64,000 nt of DNA from Litomosoides sigmodontis (GCA_963070105.1 OY718803.1:9157823-9221822), one strand, 5' to 3'; positions 29,101 through 39,568 are shown, numbered from the stretch's first letter. Numbers and translations are program-made. Notes: generated by a model not told the origin, from the letters alone.

Positions 29101-31141
29101 CCTTTCAACATTATGCTGAAATTTCTTTTTTTAGAAAGTGCAAAAAGTGGAGAGAGAGAGAGAGAGACAGGGAGAGGGGGAGAGAAACATAGAAAACAAA
29201 ATTAGCAACGATTATGAACAATTATTTACGTCATTTGTGAGGCTTTTTTTCCGCTCATACGATCCATCCTGAATTTAACGGAAATAATAAATCATTTTTC
29301 TTTTGCACAATGTGCAAATGCATACTTGGCATGAAAATTGTGTAGTTGTCTTAGATTCATCACTAATTCATCCTTTTGCGCTTTCACCTCTTCCGGAATG
29401 TTTGCATCATTCAGCGCTTTTACGTACGTGTCAACCACCATTCGTAGCTCATTAACGAATTCCTCCTCGGAGCGTAGCAAATCATGGTAAACTTGGCTGT
29501 AAAAAAATGAAATTTAATATAATTTAATTTAGTGATTAATTAGCAAAATGGAATTTTTATGTAAATAATGCAATTTGATAATAGAATAGGCTACATTTCG
29601 ACGGATTTCAACTCACTCTCTCTTCATAATTGCTTCTTGCTCATCGGTTAAATTTAAATCTTTGTTCACCAATTCTCGTGTTCTTCTCCGTTGCTTGTAA
29701 TATTCGGTTGGCGATTCAAAATACGATCCTGGCACCCAACCCGATTTTGGTGGACGTGCCTAAAAGAAATTTTGATGGGGACATTTTAATTGTTTGCTAG
29801 ATGACTTTTGTCTGAAACTGTCAGCCAACCTTTGTTCTGATAAGCCATGAAGCGGCGTTCTTTTTATCTAAAACTTCAACAATTTGTCCTTGCTCTAACG
29901 ATATTGATTCACTGTCACCGGGCTCGGGGACATAGTCCTGAATTGCGATATAAACTGGCAACGATCGAGTCTCCGAAACCTTCAAGAAACGCTTTTATGC
30001 TGTAAGCAACAAACGGAATATTTACATATTTTAATTTCCCTCATTATTTTTATCACTTATAATTTTCAAAATTGAATTTAAAAATTTTCAATTCAAGACA
30101 ACAATTTTAAACGATCGATCGTTCCTACAGCGATAATTTCAGATGATGAACTTCGACCACGATCGCTGCTTCTTGACGTCATCGACTCGGAGCGATATGA
30201 CGATCGAGATGTATGCGTTGCATAGCTTACGTCTTCTGTTGCTGTATATTTTCTGGAAATTTTCACACATAGCATTCTACGTGTGAGGATTTTTCCGTAC
30301 TATTTCATTAGCAGAGAGTAAAGGTATAGGTATATCGTAAAGTGAACAAATTTTACTTTAAATGAATATTTTTTTTCAATAAATTCAATTAATTAAATCT
30401 TAGTGGAATTAAATAAATCTTAGTGGAATTTTGTGCATGCGCTTAGTTCGTCAATTTCTTTTTTTTTTTTGCAAACTATTCTAATAAAGTATTCAATCAG
30501 AAAAATTCAGACAAATATGCCACAATGCTACTTCAGATAGTATTTAGTGCTAACAAGTATTTCTTTAATAAGTAATTTTTTTTTTAAGATAAACCCTTCT
30601 TCAATCAATCAAATAAATTCCAGTAAAGAGTGTAATTAAGGTAGGAGGAATTTGGTGGAATAATTTGGGTGCTTGAAAAGTTGATTTCGTTGCTAGCTCT
30701 TTCTGTAGCATATACTTTTCAAAAATGATGAATTTTATTGTATGATAAATTTTTTTTTAAAATAAACATTTTACCTAATCTCAAACCTTAAATGATATGT
30801 GTTTAATTTTTCTTTGTGTGAATTTTTCGTTCAACTTTTTTTTAAAAGAATGAGGAAGCTTAAGCTAAAGTGCTCTAACAACTCAAATTATAAAAGCATC
30901 TTAATTCGCTATGAAGTATTTTCAGTTTTAATATTTTACAAGTTGAAAATCAAGCAATTTTATGCATACATTAGCCACTACTATTACAGTATTACAGTTT
31001 CAAGCAAAATAATGCTAGTAATATGAAATTTAATTCTATTCTTTTTTCTCGTTTGAAAAAAAAAATCATCTCTAAGTTAAGTTACCTGTACGAATTGTAT
31101 TTACGTTGATATTGACGTTGACGTCGATTTGCTAAATTCAT
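1..31141 (-). CDS. unc-89: Obscurin / UNC-89, giant muscle M-line protein (5' part, 60 exons, 3' end outside window)
   Basis: Obscurin-family scaffold and Rho exchange factor of the sarcomeric M-line. The ATG at 31141-31139 opens a basic peptide (MNLANRRQRQYQRKYNSYR) matching the start of C. elegans UNC-89 as I remember it. Sixty exons join with consistent phase down to position 1, giving about 4,190 residues in the order SH3, DH, PH, linker, Ig1-Ig37. Exons 1-2 (31086-31141, 30129-30252) encode a Ser/Arg-rich lead (SSYRSESMTSRSSDRGRSS). Other exon coordinates are in the domain entries below. The reading continues past the left edge; kinase and Fn3 domains known for the family are not in view. 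A good acceptor-like tract (ttccgcag, ending 31200) lies 59 bp before the ATG and could take a spliced leader. Family identity is certain; single splice choices were made by eye. Confidence 0.95.
2846..2900. repeat. Exact 21-bp duplication carrying the exon 51 splice donor
   Basis: The 21-mer starting gaaaacatcttaccatt occurs at 2846-2866 and again at 2880-2900. The second copy contains the donor of unc-89 exon 51 (coding strand ...gttaatg|gtaagatg) and the first repeats that donor 34 bases further into the intron. Confidence 0.9.
5602..8277 (-). other. unc-89: unc-89 exon 44: one 2,676-bp exon with Ig domains 20-28
   Basis: A single open exon of about 892 codons (residues about 2432-3324) with nine consecutive Ig domains. 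Each shows a W of strand C followed by K/R-D/N-x (DVKWFKDE, EIQWFKDG, EVCWMKDN, EITWCKDG, EVIWLKDG, EVTWMRNG, DIRWYLDD, IQWSKDG); Ig20 has QFF in that place. Ig23-Ig26 share an INIDN motif two to three residues after the C strand, so they form a subfamily of tandem repeats. The acceptor is at 8278-8280 (cag) and the donor gttgtg follows 5602. Domain order resembles C. elegans, but I count more Ig units here (see findings). Antisense open frames inside this exon are mirror-image artefacts. Confidence 0.95.
8302..8321. repeat. (GA)n microsatellite in intron before exon 44
   Basis: About ten GA units on the plus strand. On the coding strand this is a (TC)n tract ending about 22 bases upstream of the acceptor of the giant exon, so it may act as an extended polypyrimidine tract. 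Confidence 0.85.
8510..15433 (-). other. unc-89: unc-89 Ig domains 8-19 (exons 25-43)
   Basis: Exons: 15298-15433, 14859-15118, 14440-14620, 13893-14146, 13570-13750, 13114-13466, 12792-13003, 12313-12544, 12005-12176, 11535-11698, 10974-11242, 10704-10812, 10451-10591, 9992-10198, 9748-9838, 9448-9604, 9143-9327, 8779-8921, 8510-8672. Twelve Ig domains, residues about 1229-2432. Ig15-Ig18 are especially well conserved (RPMAKPAFLSDI; PIPVEFETSLCDAVCREGDT; GEPPDFIEWLSNVKAR; TPTPIMAPKFITKIKDTRAA). Exon 39 with the start of exon 40 encodes an acidic linker (PYTSDMFSESQTESEVMAEE) between Ig17 and Ig18. Exons 26 (14859-15118) and 33 (12005-12176) carry no internal start codon and are easily overlooked, but their frames are open and phases fit. 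Confidence 0.91.
15655..20084 (-). other. unc-89: unc-89 Ig domains 1-7 (exons 13-24)
   Basis: Exons: 19952-20084, 19564-19742, 18947-19035, 18508-18750, 18194-18274, 17820-17948, 17493-17678, 16972-17181, 16683-16873, 16342-16552, 15803-16196, 15655-15710. They encode residues about 528-1228, seven I-set Ig domains recognised by the W of strand C (ITWYKDD, LVWLVDE, VVWMING, ISWFING, LRWFLND, YQWFIGG) and the D-x-G-x-Y/I-x-C strand F. Ig4 lacks the strand C Trp (NVSFRIKG), as does C. elegans Ig4 from memory. Ig1-Ig3 are the most conserved part of the protein; in C. elegans this region recruits M-line partners. Exon 24 (18 codons, GVDETGALLTVQEGKRDLK) ends Ig7, where C. elegans has a KSP-rich segment. 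Confidence 0.92.
20335..20703 (-). other. unc-89: unc-89 inter-domain linker with conserved Pro/Lys segment (exons 11-12)
   Basis: Exon 11 (20602-20703) encodes an acidic Ser/Met stretch (EQDMEMETISELDITMSDGR, SEFSEYSTISRSLL). Exon 12 (20335-20442) encodes GPEEGPPRKKIKSPPVISPT and STTSLYSGGSSTIDW. The second part is nearly identical to the C. elegans protein as I recall it, which is striking for a segment with no obvious fold. It looks like a regulatory or docking segment with several SP/TP sites. Residues about 458-527, between PH and Ig1. Confidence 0.9.
21411..21458. repeat. GATG/GATGG-type minisatellite
   Basis: Imperfect tandem copies of GATGG and GATG (tagatgggtggatgggatgg and following) in unc-89 intron 10. 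Confidence 0.85.
21491..21514. repeat. (AG)n microsatellite
   Basis: About ten AG units ending in GGGAGA, in unc-89 intron 10. Confidence 0.85.
22322..22802 (-). other. unc-89: unc-89 PH domain (exons 9-10)
   Basis: Exon 9 (22668-22802) encodes DSFLVWEGEKEPVERHVFLF then KNKLMFTERNN...YKHYATIR; exon 10 (22322-22490) encodes LDKYTIRVSEVDPDIFELKP then the closing helix FIRQAWLKDISEMKGHD. The pattern LVWEG...RHVFLFKNKLMFTE followed by F-x-I-x-A-K and a terminal amphipathic helix with W-L-x-D-I is that of PH domains following Dbl modules. Residues about 357-458. It sits directly after the DH domain, as expected for a Dbl-family exchange factor, and is followed by a 1.6 kb intron. Confidence 0.92.
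23730..28952. other. unc-89 intron 6, 5.2 kb, no gene seen
   Basis: This is by far the longest intron in the gene and interrupts the DH domain between exons 6 and 7 in phase 0. It is AT-rich with many A and T runs. Open frames on either strand are short, lack coding character and show no family resemblance. I see no transposon ends, no RNA gene and no second gene. It could hold an internal promoter for shorter isoforms (C. elegans unc-89 uses several promoters), but nothing in the sequence proves that. Confidence 0.6.
29149..29187. repeat. (GA)n / GGGAGAG purine tract in unc-89 intron 5
   Basis: GA repeats passing into ggagagggggagag, about 35 bases upstream (on the coding strand) of the exon 6 acceptor. 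It is again a pyrimidine tract when read on the coding strand. Confidence 0.8.
29617..29979 (-). other. unc-89: unc-89 SH3 domain (exons 3-4)
   Basis: Exon 3 (29830-29979) and exon 4 (29617-29759) encode residues about 61-158. The SH3 fold is visible as PVYIAIQDYVPEPGD, then LEQGQIVEVLDKKNAASWLIRT, then PPKSGWVPGSYFE, the usual ALYDY / WW / P-x-x-Y pattern with Ile-Gln-Asp-Tyr in the first position. The end of exon 4 (YYKQRRRTRELV...LTDEQEAIMKR) is the linker into the DH domain. In C. elegans this SH3 sits at the same place directly before the RhoGEF module. Donors and acceptors are canonical. Confidence 0.93.
30391..30430. repeat. 20-bp tandem duplication in unc-89 intron 1
   Basis: Two adjacent copies of a 20-bp unit sharing aaatcttagtggaatt exactly, differing only near the 5' end. 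No coding role. Confidence 0.8.
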
Positions 31142-31302
31142 TTTTGCAAGCAATTAACTACTAACAATGCAAATTCAAAAAAAAGGAGTACAATAAATGC
31201 TGCGGAAAGATACGGTAACTTGGCTGCTGCTATCGTTGAACTTTTTAAATTACAGGACCACTTATAAAGTTTCGTTTCCCAATTCTTTTTTTTGAAAAAA
31301 AA

Positions 31303-31363
31303 ATGGAATAGAAGAGAACAGAATAGAGTAGAATAGAATAGAGTAAAGTAGAGTAGAGTAGAA
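31303..31363. repeat. TAGAA/TAGAG pentanucleotide minisatellite near unc-89 start
   Basis: About twelve imperfect five-base units (tagaa, tagag, tagta) on the plus strand, 160-220 bases upstream of the unc-89 ATG. It lies in the proximal promoter or 5' UTR. Confidence 0.85.
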
Positions 31364-31735
31364 GTCACTGTATTATTCGAATGATCGAAATTGTCGAATT
31401 TGTTGCTTAGTGAAAATTAGTAGGAACAGTTTGTCAGTTCCACTCCAACTGATACCATCAACTTGTGGTACCATAGAAGTAAGTTTATTGGTAAATTTAA
31501 ACGTTTAATAATCGATGGCTTCTTCCATTCCAAAAAACAAAAAGCATCAAATTATGGGAAAGTTTTTAGTCGTATTTTGCTTAATTATTACTTTTCAAAA
31601 AAGCAAGGATGGTTGGTTGCTGGGGTGGGGAATGGTCTTGATGGCAGGGAACCGAATGCGCCTGAAGTCAGGCTGTAGTGTGTGTGTGTGATTGGAATGG
31701 GAAATTTTCGAATATCGGATGAATGATATGAAGTG

Positions 31736-31760
31736 CGAGAGAGAGAGAGAGAGAGAGAGA
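31736..31760. repeat. (GA)n microsatellite
   Basis: Uninterrupted GA run of about 12 units, followed by cagaggtggatgagg. Part of the simple-repeat cluster upstream of unc-89. Confidence 0.85.
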
Positions 31761-32103
31761 CAGAGGTGGATGAGGGATGAAAAGGTATTTGAGGAGAAAA
31801 CTGAGGAGGAGGAAGCAGTGGTGGTGTTTGGTGGTGGCGGTGGTTGATGGTTGATGATGGTGGTGATGATGAAAAAGCTAGCTTAAACAGTTTAAAATTT
31901 TTGCTGCGGTTTGTTATTTGGGAGAGGAGGCGAGGATGTGTTTGTGGAAGGAAGAGGAAAGGAAAAGCTTATGCTTATAGGAGAGACAGGGAAGCAGAGA
32001 TTGGACTTTTGTGACTGTTCATGTATGTTATTGTTTTGTTTTGTTTTTTTTTTGTTACTGATAATGATACTAATAGAGAGCTTCTGAAAAGTTTCTTCTT
32101 TTT

Positions 32104-32131
32104 CACTCTCTCTCTCTCTCTCCCTCTCTCT
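32104..32131. repeat. (CT)n microsatellite
   Basis: CT run with one CCCT interruption, in opposite orientation to the GA runs on either side. Confidence 0.85.
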
Positions 32132-32238
32132 TCAAAATCTCAAAAAAAATACAAATATATGAATGGAATGAAAGAAAGCAGTTTTGCTGTTGAATAATTA
32201 CTGAAATAGTTAGAAGAGCGAGAAAGTTGGGTGGGTGG

Positions 32239-32267
<29 letters not shown>
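32239..32267. repeat. (GA)n microsatellite
   Basis: About 14 uninterrupted GA units, the longest pure GA run in the window. Confidence 0.9.
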
Positions 32268-32270
<3 letters not shown>

Positions 32271-32474
32271 GAAGTGAAGAATGCAAAAGTATGGATATTA
32301 TCATTTCAATTTTCTTCCACCTCTTCATTTCGCCTAATCTTTCTTGAAATTAAAGTACATCATACTATTCCCTGAGATTTTTTTCACCTCTAATCTCATG
32401 CCTCTCTCTATTTCCACCTTCTTCTCCTATTCTTTCCCTAATTGTTAGTAATCAATAACAAGTGATTTAATTCC

Positions 32475-32499
32475 ATCTCTCTCTCTCTCTCTCCCTCTT
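32475..32499. repeat. (TC)n microsatellite
   Basis: TC run ending in CCCTCTTTCCC, again opposite to the neighbouring GA run. Confidence 0.85.
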
Positions 32500-32718
32500 T
32501 CCCTGATTTATCTTGATTTATTTCACAATCTGTAAATTATTTAACTGTATTCATTGTTTTGCAAAAACTTACTTTCTTGCCATACACGTATACCCACACA
32601 CACACCCAAAAGTCAGAAATTGAAATTGAAACCGCAGTCTTCGTTCCTACCCTTCTCCTATCACATTTCAGTAACAATCTCTCTACCTCTCATATTCAAC
32701 GCAACGTCTTTCTCTGTC

Positions 32719-32745
32719 CCTCTCTCTCTCTCTCTCTCTCTCCCT
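32719..32745. repeat. (CT)n microsatellite
   Basis: About 12 CT units ending in ccctctttcc; last of the purine/pyrimidine cluster upstream of unc-89. Confidence 0.85.
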
Positions 32746-35101
32746 CTTTCCGACCTCAAAAAAATATTTTCAAAATTGTTCAAGCTCATTCAGTTCTATT
32801 TCCAGTTCACATAAAAAATCCTAAATGTATTTCGGATAAATTCCATTAAGCACTTCATATTTTACTTACGTCTAAGCCCTTCATGGTTTCTTTGGCTATT
32901 TAGTCACTTGGCTCATACATTCGTTAATTTTAATGGATTTTATGCAATGTTTCTTCTAAAAGTAACTATTTTGGTTTTCGGGCACTTGCCTCTTTTAATG
33001 ACGTCATCAATAATTTAATTTGTCTTGAAGCTTTTTCAGCCAATGACGATGTCCACCAGTTGACTAACTGTGACCTATGACCTTTCTCGCGAAGGAAATT
33101 CACAATACATTTGCGATTGCATTTGCAAAGTTGCAACAAAATTATAATATGAAATTGAGGAAAAGCGATTGACGGAGATGGAAGGACATTGTCCAGGAAA
33201 TACAGTCCACTTCGGTGCATTTCAAACCGACAAACATTTTACAAATTGTTTACAAAATTGATGCATAAGGAGAGGAAATGATTTGAATGACAGCAACGAG
33301 ACTTGTGAATTTCACGTACGTTGCTGCGTCACCTCATCATGTTAATAATATATTTTCCAATCTAAATTGGCAAATAAAATTCCATGAAAAGAAAAAAACC
33401 ATTTCATTGCTAGCCAAATTCGATGATAAATTGCCGATAAACATTAAAGCAAGAAATGTTCGCATCATTTTGTTAAAATTTCAAGTATTCAATTAATCAT
33501 TATTTATCAATTATTTCAAATGTAAAAAAAGAAACATTAATGATGGACATAAAGGCAGTTCATTTCTTCCATACTTGAAAATTTTTTAAATCATTTTGAA
33601 TACATTCCAATATTTGCACTTAATTTCCATCCAGTGCGATTGTAACCGTTACAATTTCTTGCATTGTTTAAATTTATTCATGTGAATGAAGTTGATGGTA
33701 GCTGATGGAGGCGTGCGTTTAAAATTCAACAAAGCATTTGTTACACGTGATGGAAGAGATTCTATTCCGTCACGTATAATGAAAACGAGGAGTGACAAGA
33801 TTTAAAGGAATCGAGGAGGAAGGAAGGAGTTGTTTTTTCTGGCAAAAAAATGATTTATTTTTCGTTCCTTCCTGGCACATTCCTGTAGCACTTGAGGATT
33901 GCAGAAATGCGGCAAATTGCCTTTGTAACACTTTATTTTTCAAAAAAAAGTATTAAAAAATATCGCGGATAAAATTAATTAATGAAATATTTTGATTCAA
34001 AAAAGAAGAATGATACTTTTCTTTTGCAAGAAATGTTAAAATACATTTGAACAATGAATAATGCCTACTTTTGTTGAAATTTAGTAAATATATTTTTTTT
34101 TCTTCGAAAAATTGACAAAATATATTATGAAACTTCTTCCTCTCAAATTACTTACTGAAAATTTAAAGCTTTTTTCCACAAAATATCAGTTGCACGTCTA
34201 ACATTAATAAGCAATTTTCGATGACTCAAAGAAAAAAATAGCCTACTTTTTTTGTAATTCAAAAAAAAAAAGTTTCATCACTGATACAACATTTTTTTTT
34301 TGTTGACAAATTTTCCATTTCAATTCTTTCACTCCGATATCTTTGCAGTTCGGTGAAGAATTTGGCAATTCAAATTTTGCATTTTATTCGTTCAAAAGAA
34401 AATGCTTTGAAGTGAAAAGTTTTCGTTACACATTTCACCGTTCAGTCGTTTAAATGAGAGTGAGAGGATGGAAGACGATGATCACATTTATGGCTTGACG
34501 GCTAATCAGCGTGCAAATTAAAATTTCAATTTGCAACAATTTGTGAAGCAAAAATTTCATTCCATTGCACTTTGTTGATTCTAAAAAAGAAGAGGCATTT
34601 AATCAAATTAGCTGATACCTTTTTTAGCAGTGAATTTTTGAGCTGAAAGAAAGTGTAATGAGTGACTTCAATAACTTCCACTCATACAATCATCATAAAC
34701 GACTCGTTTATTTCATTACTGCAATTATTATTTCTAAAAAAATTTTTGCGCAACGATTAATTAGTTTAATTGCTGACTTGAATGCATGAGAATCTCTTTG
34801 TTGCTACATACTCCTCCCATACGTGCTTAATTTTAGATTTTAATTTCATTCATTTTCAGAGTGTTTAGTCAATTACGAATAACTTCGTTCATAATGCTTT
34901 ACATTCATTCGTAATATTTTCACGTTCAGTATAATTTCTTTTTAATTTAATGAATTTATCAAATATTGCCCTCTCAGATATTTCTAGTTCATTTCTATCA
35001 AATATTACAAGCTTATCCACATTCACTCATATGCGTCCCGTGAACACTGATATCACTTTATCGTTAAGTACTTTCGAGCACTCACCCATCACTGGATAGG
35101 T

Positions 35102-35140
35102 AACTCACTAAGCTACCTCACTAGGCTAACTCACTAAGCT
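35102..35140. repeat. 13-bp x 3 tandem repeat next to a TATA-like box
   Basis: Three contiguous 13-mers: aactcactaagct, acctcactaggct, aactcactaagct. They abut the palindrome cttatataag at 35139-35148. See findings for the surrounding module. Confidence 0.85.
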
Positions 35141-36619
35141 TATATAAGTCATCTATTCATCGCCTGAACAAGTTCAGTGTAAGTAAGGATCAATAAAATT
35201 CTATTCTTCCTTCTACCGCTTTATAAATGAGTTGATGAAGTGGATATTTTGAAGTTTATTTTTGCTTTAAAATAATTTAAATCACTAATTAATGATATGA
35301 TCATTGTGGCACGTTCTTGACAGCTATTAAGACTTAACTTTTTTTAGAACACTTCAAGTGTTATCGATATGTTCGAAGTGAAATTGTATAAGTTGGAATG
35401 TTTGAAAGTGTGATTGTGGGATGAAAAAAAAATTCGTAGCAGTTCGCAGCAGTTGAATTTATAATTTCCACATTCTTGAGGGTTCACTTCAGCGAACATT
35501 ACTTCTAGCAACACAATGTTCGTTCTCTCTACTTCTTTTACTTGATACTGTTGATGTCTTAAATGCGTAATCACTTTAGATTGATTTTTTTTTTACATTT
35601 GAACATGTGATTTCATAGATGACATCAAGATCTGTTAATGAGGAAAAGCTGAAGTGGCTAAATTCACACAAATACTCAAACAAGTTACATGTAGTAATTT
35701 TATGTGTTGTCGAAGATATTCAAGCAGACGAATTCCTAAACTTTCGCAAGAAATTTTTTCATAGAAATTTTTATTTTTGCTGAAAAAAAGACTAAAATCC
35801 AATATGTGATTAAGTAAAATTCATTGATCAAGACAAATTTGCAAAGTAAAACAATTGAACAATGGAAATTTTTCAAAATACAATGAGTGCATCGTTTAAA
35901 AGGCACAGCAAAGAGCAAAAAACGCACACAAAAAGGATGAAAAAACACCATAGAGATTTCACGCATACAGTGGTCAAGGGACGTAATTACTGGATGTCAA
36001 AGGGCAACAACGATTAAAATAATTATGCCAGTAAATATAAAATTTACAAAAAAAAAAAAAGAGCAAAATGAAACGAAACACAACTAGTATATTTGAATAA
36101 TTGATGGAAGGGAAGAGCAGAAGCTCGAGCAAAATTTTTTCACGCTACCAAACTACTGTCTCGACCAAAATGAGTTTTTGAAGAGAAAGACACACAGTCG
36201 TACAGCGCTGCTAAAAGATTAAAAAGAAAATGCCAAAAATACTTTCTTCCTTTCAGGGGACGGGATAGACTTATCGGATGCGCAGGCACTTCGGCACCAA
36301 ATTTCAAGGCATTTCTAAATAGAAAACAAACAAACAAACAAACGATGTCAATAGGAAAGAAAAAAAAAGAGCAAAAAGTGCACGAAAAAACAAATTATGG
36401 GCACCAATTTTCTCAAACATACACATTTAGCAAAACAAAAAAGAGAAATACGTTATGGTATTGCTGCAAAAATCAATCAGATATCTATTATGCAAAATTA
36501 AAAAGGCTTGAAAAAGTTAATTCTATTTCAAATGAAGTTTTCCCACGTAGATATAATCCTCTCAATTGATGTGAAGTCGTTTAGATCACTAAGATGAACC
36601 GATACTACGATCAAAATAC

Positions 36620-36642
36620 TGGTGGTGGTGGTGGTGGTGGTG
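36620..36642. repeat. (GGT)n trinucleotide repeat
   Basis: Seven GGT units on the plus strand in the spacer downstream of the STAR gene. Confidence 0.85.
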
Positions 36643-39230
36643 TAGACAAAAAAATACGAAAAAGACAATTCTAGACGAAATTTTGAAACTAGTAGTACAG
36701 TTACAGTCTGAAAAAACAGCTAGAGCAAAGCAAACTATAGAATATGATAGATAGCTGCTGATCTTGCTTATCCTAACAGAACAACGATTTGCTCAGAGCA
36801 ATGCGAATTATTGAGCAAATGGATGATTACTTATAAACTTTTTCAAGCTTCTACAACTTGCTTACATAGTGCAAAAAAGGTTGATAGAAAATACTGTCAT
36901 TTTCTGGCAACCATTCCCTACTCTCATCTTTTACATTAATAATTATGATAAATAATTAGATTTAAGTGCATTTCATCATGAAGCCTGATAAGAGAAAGCT
37001 GGGCAGAAATGAAGAACAGATGAAACATGTGATACCAGCAGATCATTCAGAAAAATGACGGAGTTGAGAGTTTGAAGATGAATTTGAATTTCTCACTGTT
37101 ACAATAACGCCAATAGATTCTGAACACCACAAACAAGCTTCCGGATCTTCCCACTCTACTCCTAACAAAACCATTCCCACTAGAATAAAAGAAATGCGAT
37201 GAAAGCAAATGGATGGAGATGGAAATCTCTTGAAAGTTTTCCATTAAAGTAAAAATTGTAGTGCTACCAAATCCATGAGAAGAGCAAGTCCGGAAGCTGA
37301 TTTTTTATTATTAAAAAAAAGGCATTTTTTTGGATAGCGAATGCGATTATTGCAAAATATACAATTTTAAATTAAATCATATGAATTAGCAAAAGTTATA
37401 AGCTGAACTGCAGCAAAGGACAAAATTTTAGTAAAGGTTTAGTAAATAAAAATTTAAAACAAAGGAACTGAACAGCAAGGAAAACCCAGGTAGTGAAAAC
37501 ATCCGAAAAAGAAAAATGGAAATTATGCTGATAAAAACAATGAAGTTAAGGCACTTAATGGAAGCGCTACACGATAAATCAACACTAACAATGACAACAG
37601 CAGCAGTAAAAGTAGTAGCAGTAGTAGTTGAAATAATGTTTAAGCATATAACCCAGGAAAATACCTGATCCGAGCAACGATCCTGTAAGGGACATGAGGT
37701 TGTTAGTTGTTGTAATTTATGGTGACAATTTTATTATCAGACGCATAAGATGCATCACCAGCAATGCTGCTTATGCCGTCAGCCACATACCAGTAAAACG
37801 CACATTTAGGATTGGATAAACTGTCTACGAAGATTCGGTGTCGATAATTTTCATGATCACGAATTTCAGGTTAAATTATGCTAGTTAAACGATTTTCCAT
37901 ATGCAATTTGTGCTCATTATTTTGGGACGCAAAGCATATAAAAATAGCCCCTCTCTCTCCCTCCCTCCCTCTTTTTTTCTATCTTTGGAAAGCAATAAGA
38001 ATGAGTTGGATGTGCTACTATAAGTTAAACAGCATTTGCTGGCAGAATATACGAAACAGTGAGACGTAAATGCAAACTTGATCACGTGCAAGTGCACTGT
38101 TTCCGGTAGCAATTTGACAAGCTTTTTTTCCTCTAATGTTACTTCAGATCACAGAGAGTCGAAAACAAACCGTGTTGGTTGGTGGTTTGTTTTGTATAAT
38201 CTGTGACAAAGAAGTGAGTATTTGAAGTAAGAAGTGTTATGAAGTAGATGACTTCCCACTACCATATGGATGGTCCCTTGACTGACCAAGCACACGTCGT
38301 TGATTACACAGCATTGCACCTATAAACAATACTTCTGCAAATTTCTTTTTGGTTAATTTTGGTTAAGGTACTGAATAGAAAGTTAGACACTAATCCTTAA
38401 GTCCAATATGTTAGAGCCTGATTAGAGAAAAAAAAACATTTTTTTGGTAAAAACAACTGATGAGAGAAGGTGACCGTTAAACCTTCTCGGTGGTACATAA
38501 CATCTAAAACTACTGAAATATAAGATACGAGTCTAATTTGCAATTATCACATGTTGGAGGGATAAGCGAATAATGCTGATCACATGAAATTAGAATATTT
38601 CCGATGGGTTAACTAAAAATCCACTTCATCCTTTCCATCTTTGCAAATATTATTTCTTAAAAGAGATATGACCAAAATGGTGGTATACAAAGTGGCTTTG
38701 AATGTTACCGTTAAGTGAGGTCAGCAAACTAGTACCACGTATATAAGTAAATGAGTAACTTGGTAGGTAAAAGGAAAAAAGAAAATAACGAAGTGAGTAA
38801 GTCAGCACTAGCGAGATCAAGCGCTAAAATAAAAAGAGATTGAGTATAGTTCAGCTGCCCATCCATATGTTTATATTTGTTAATGATTTCTCTGCTGTTA
38901 GATAAATTCTCAGCATCAATGACAACCCGTGAATGAATGGAAAAAATGGTGTTAATATTAGCACAAAATGAGATATGAGAGCTGCAGGCATACATCTTAG
39001 CAGTTTTATATAACAACAAGATACCCTATAATGCCTGCCCATTGCAATATGCAGCATATCATCAGAAATTTAATGCAGGCGCTTTCATCCGCTAACATTT
39101 TCATCTGCGGACAAAGTAATACATATGTACATATGTAAGGAAATAAATGAAGGAAACAACACCACATCTCGAAACAACAGTGAAGGAAGAGTTCGGAAAA
39201 AGAGATCATGTTTCGCAGGAGCTGAGATCA

Positions 39231-39236
39231 TTTATT
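39231..39236 (-). terminator. Candidate polyadenylation signal of the STAR gene
   Basis: AATAAA on the minus strand (tttatt on plus), about 330 bases downstream of the stop codon at 39571-39569. It is one of the first canonical hexamers after the stop. Such hexamers are common in AT-rich DNA, so this is tentative. Confidence 0.3.
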
Positions 39237-39568
39237 GAGATTGAAAAATAATGATGTGAGGAAAGAATTCGAAAAGGATAAAACATGAGAAATGAAATGA
39301 CAAAGAACTGAACAAAACGTAACCCTTCCGAAATGCAACTGAAAGAAAATTTGTAGTATTTATGCTAAAAATTGCTGTCAATGCAAATGAATATTTACTT
39401 ATGCAACTAACTTGCAATTGTGAAAACTGCAAATGCTAAAAGTATTTTCCTTCTTCAAACTTAAACTTCATTTTCCTTTCCCAATAAAAATTAAAAATTA
39501 TTGTCGTTGAACATTAGCGTCCAGAACACGAAACCCCACTTTCTTACTGTTCAATAATTAAAAAGCGA

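Larger units (their letters stand above)
23267..29496 (-). other. unc-89: unc-89 RhoGEF (DH) domain, exons 5-8, split by a 5.2 kb intron
   Basis: Exons 5 (29326-29496), 6 (28953-29115), 7 (23634-23729) and 8 (23267-23431) encode residues about 158-356. Landmarks are DQVYHDLLRSEEEFVNELR (first DH helix), LHNFHAN, MLKGLQYYSDDPNKVGQTF, DRIVQYQNYFKEFVKYASRA and the C-terminal LMMSVPERATD...YPGDLNKLGRLYRH. The DH domain activates Rho-type GTPases; C. elegans UNC-89 is reported to act on RHO-1. Exon 7 is short (32 codons) and exon 8 has 55, so both are easily missed by gene finders, especially across the long intron 23730-28952. Phases 2/2/0/0/0 agree throughout. Confidence 0.92.
31142..39568. other. 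8.4 kb spacer between unc-89 start and STAR gene stop, no gene seen
   Basis: Both flanking genes are on the minus strand, so this holds the unc-89 promoter and 5' UTR (right of 31141) and the 3' UTR of the STAR gene (left of 39569). The first 1.7 kb is full of simple repeats (31.3-32.8 kb). Further out it is AT-rich and without recognisable coding exons, apart from possible alternative terminal exons of the STAR gene around 37.1-37.7 kb described in the findings. The open frames present have no family resemblance. Confidence 0.6.

Noticed and set aside
36140..36337. Minus-strand open frame after a strong acceptor (ttctatttag) as a further STAR terminal exon
   Set aside because: Only a phase not offered by the upstream donor keeps the frame open; the compatible phase stops after two codons.
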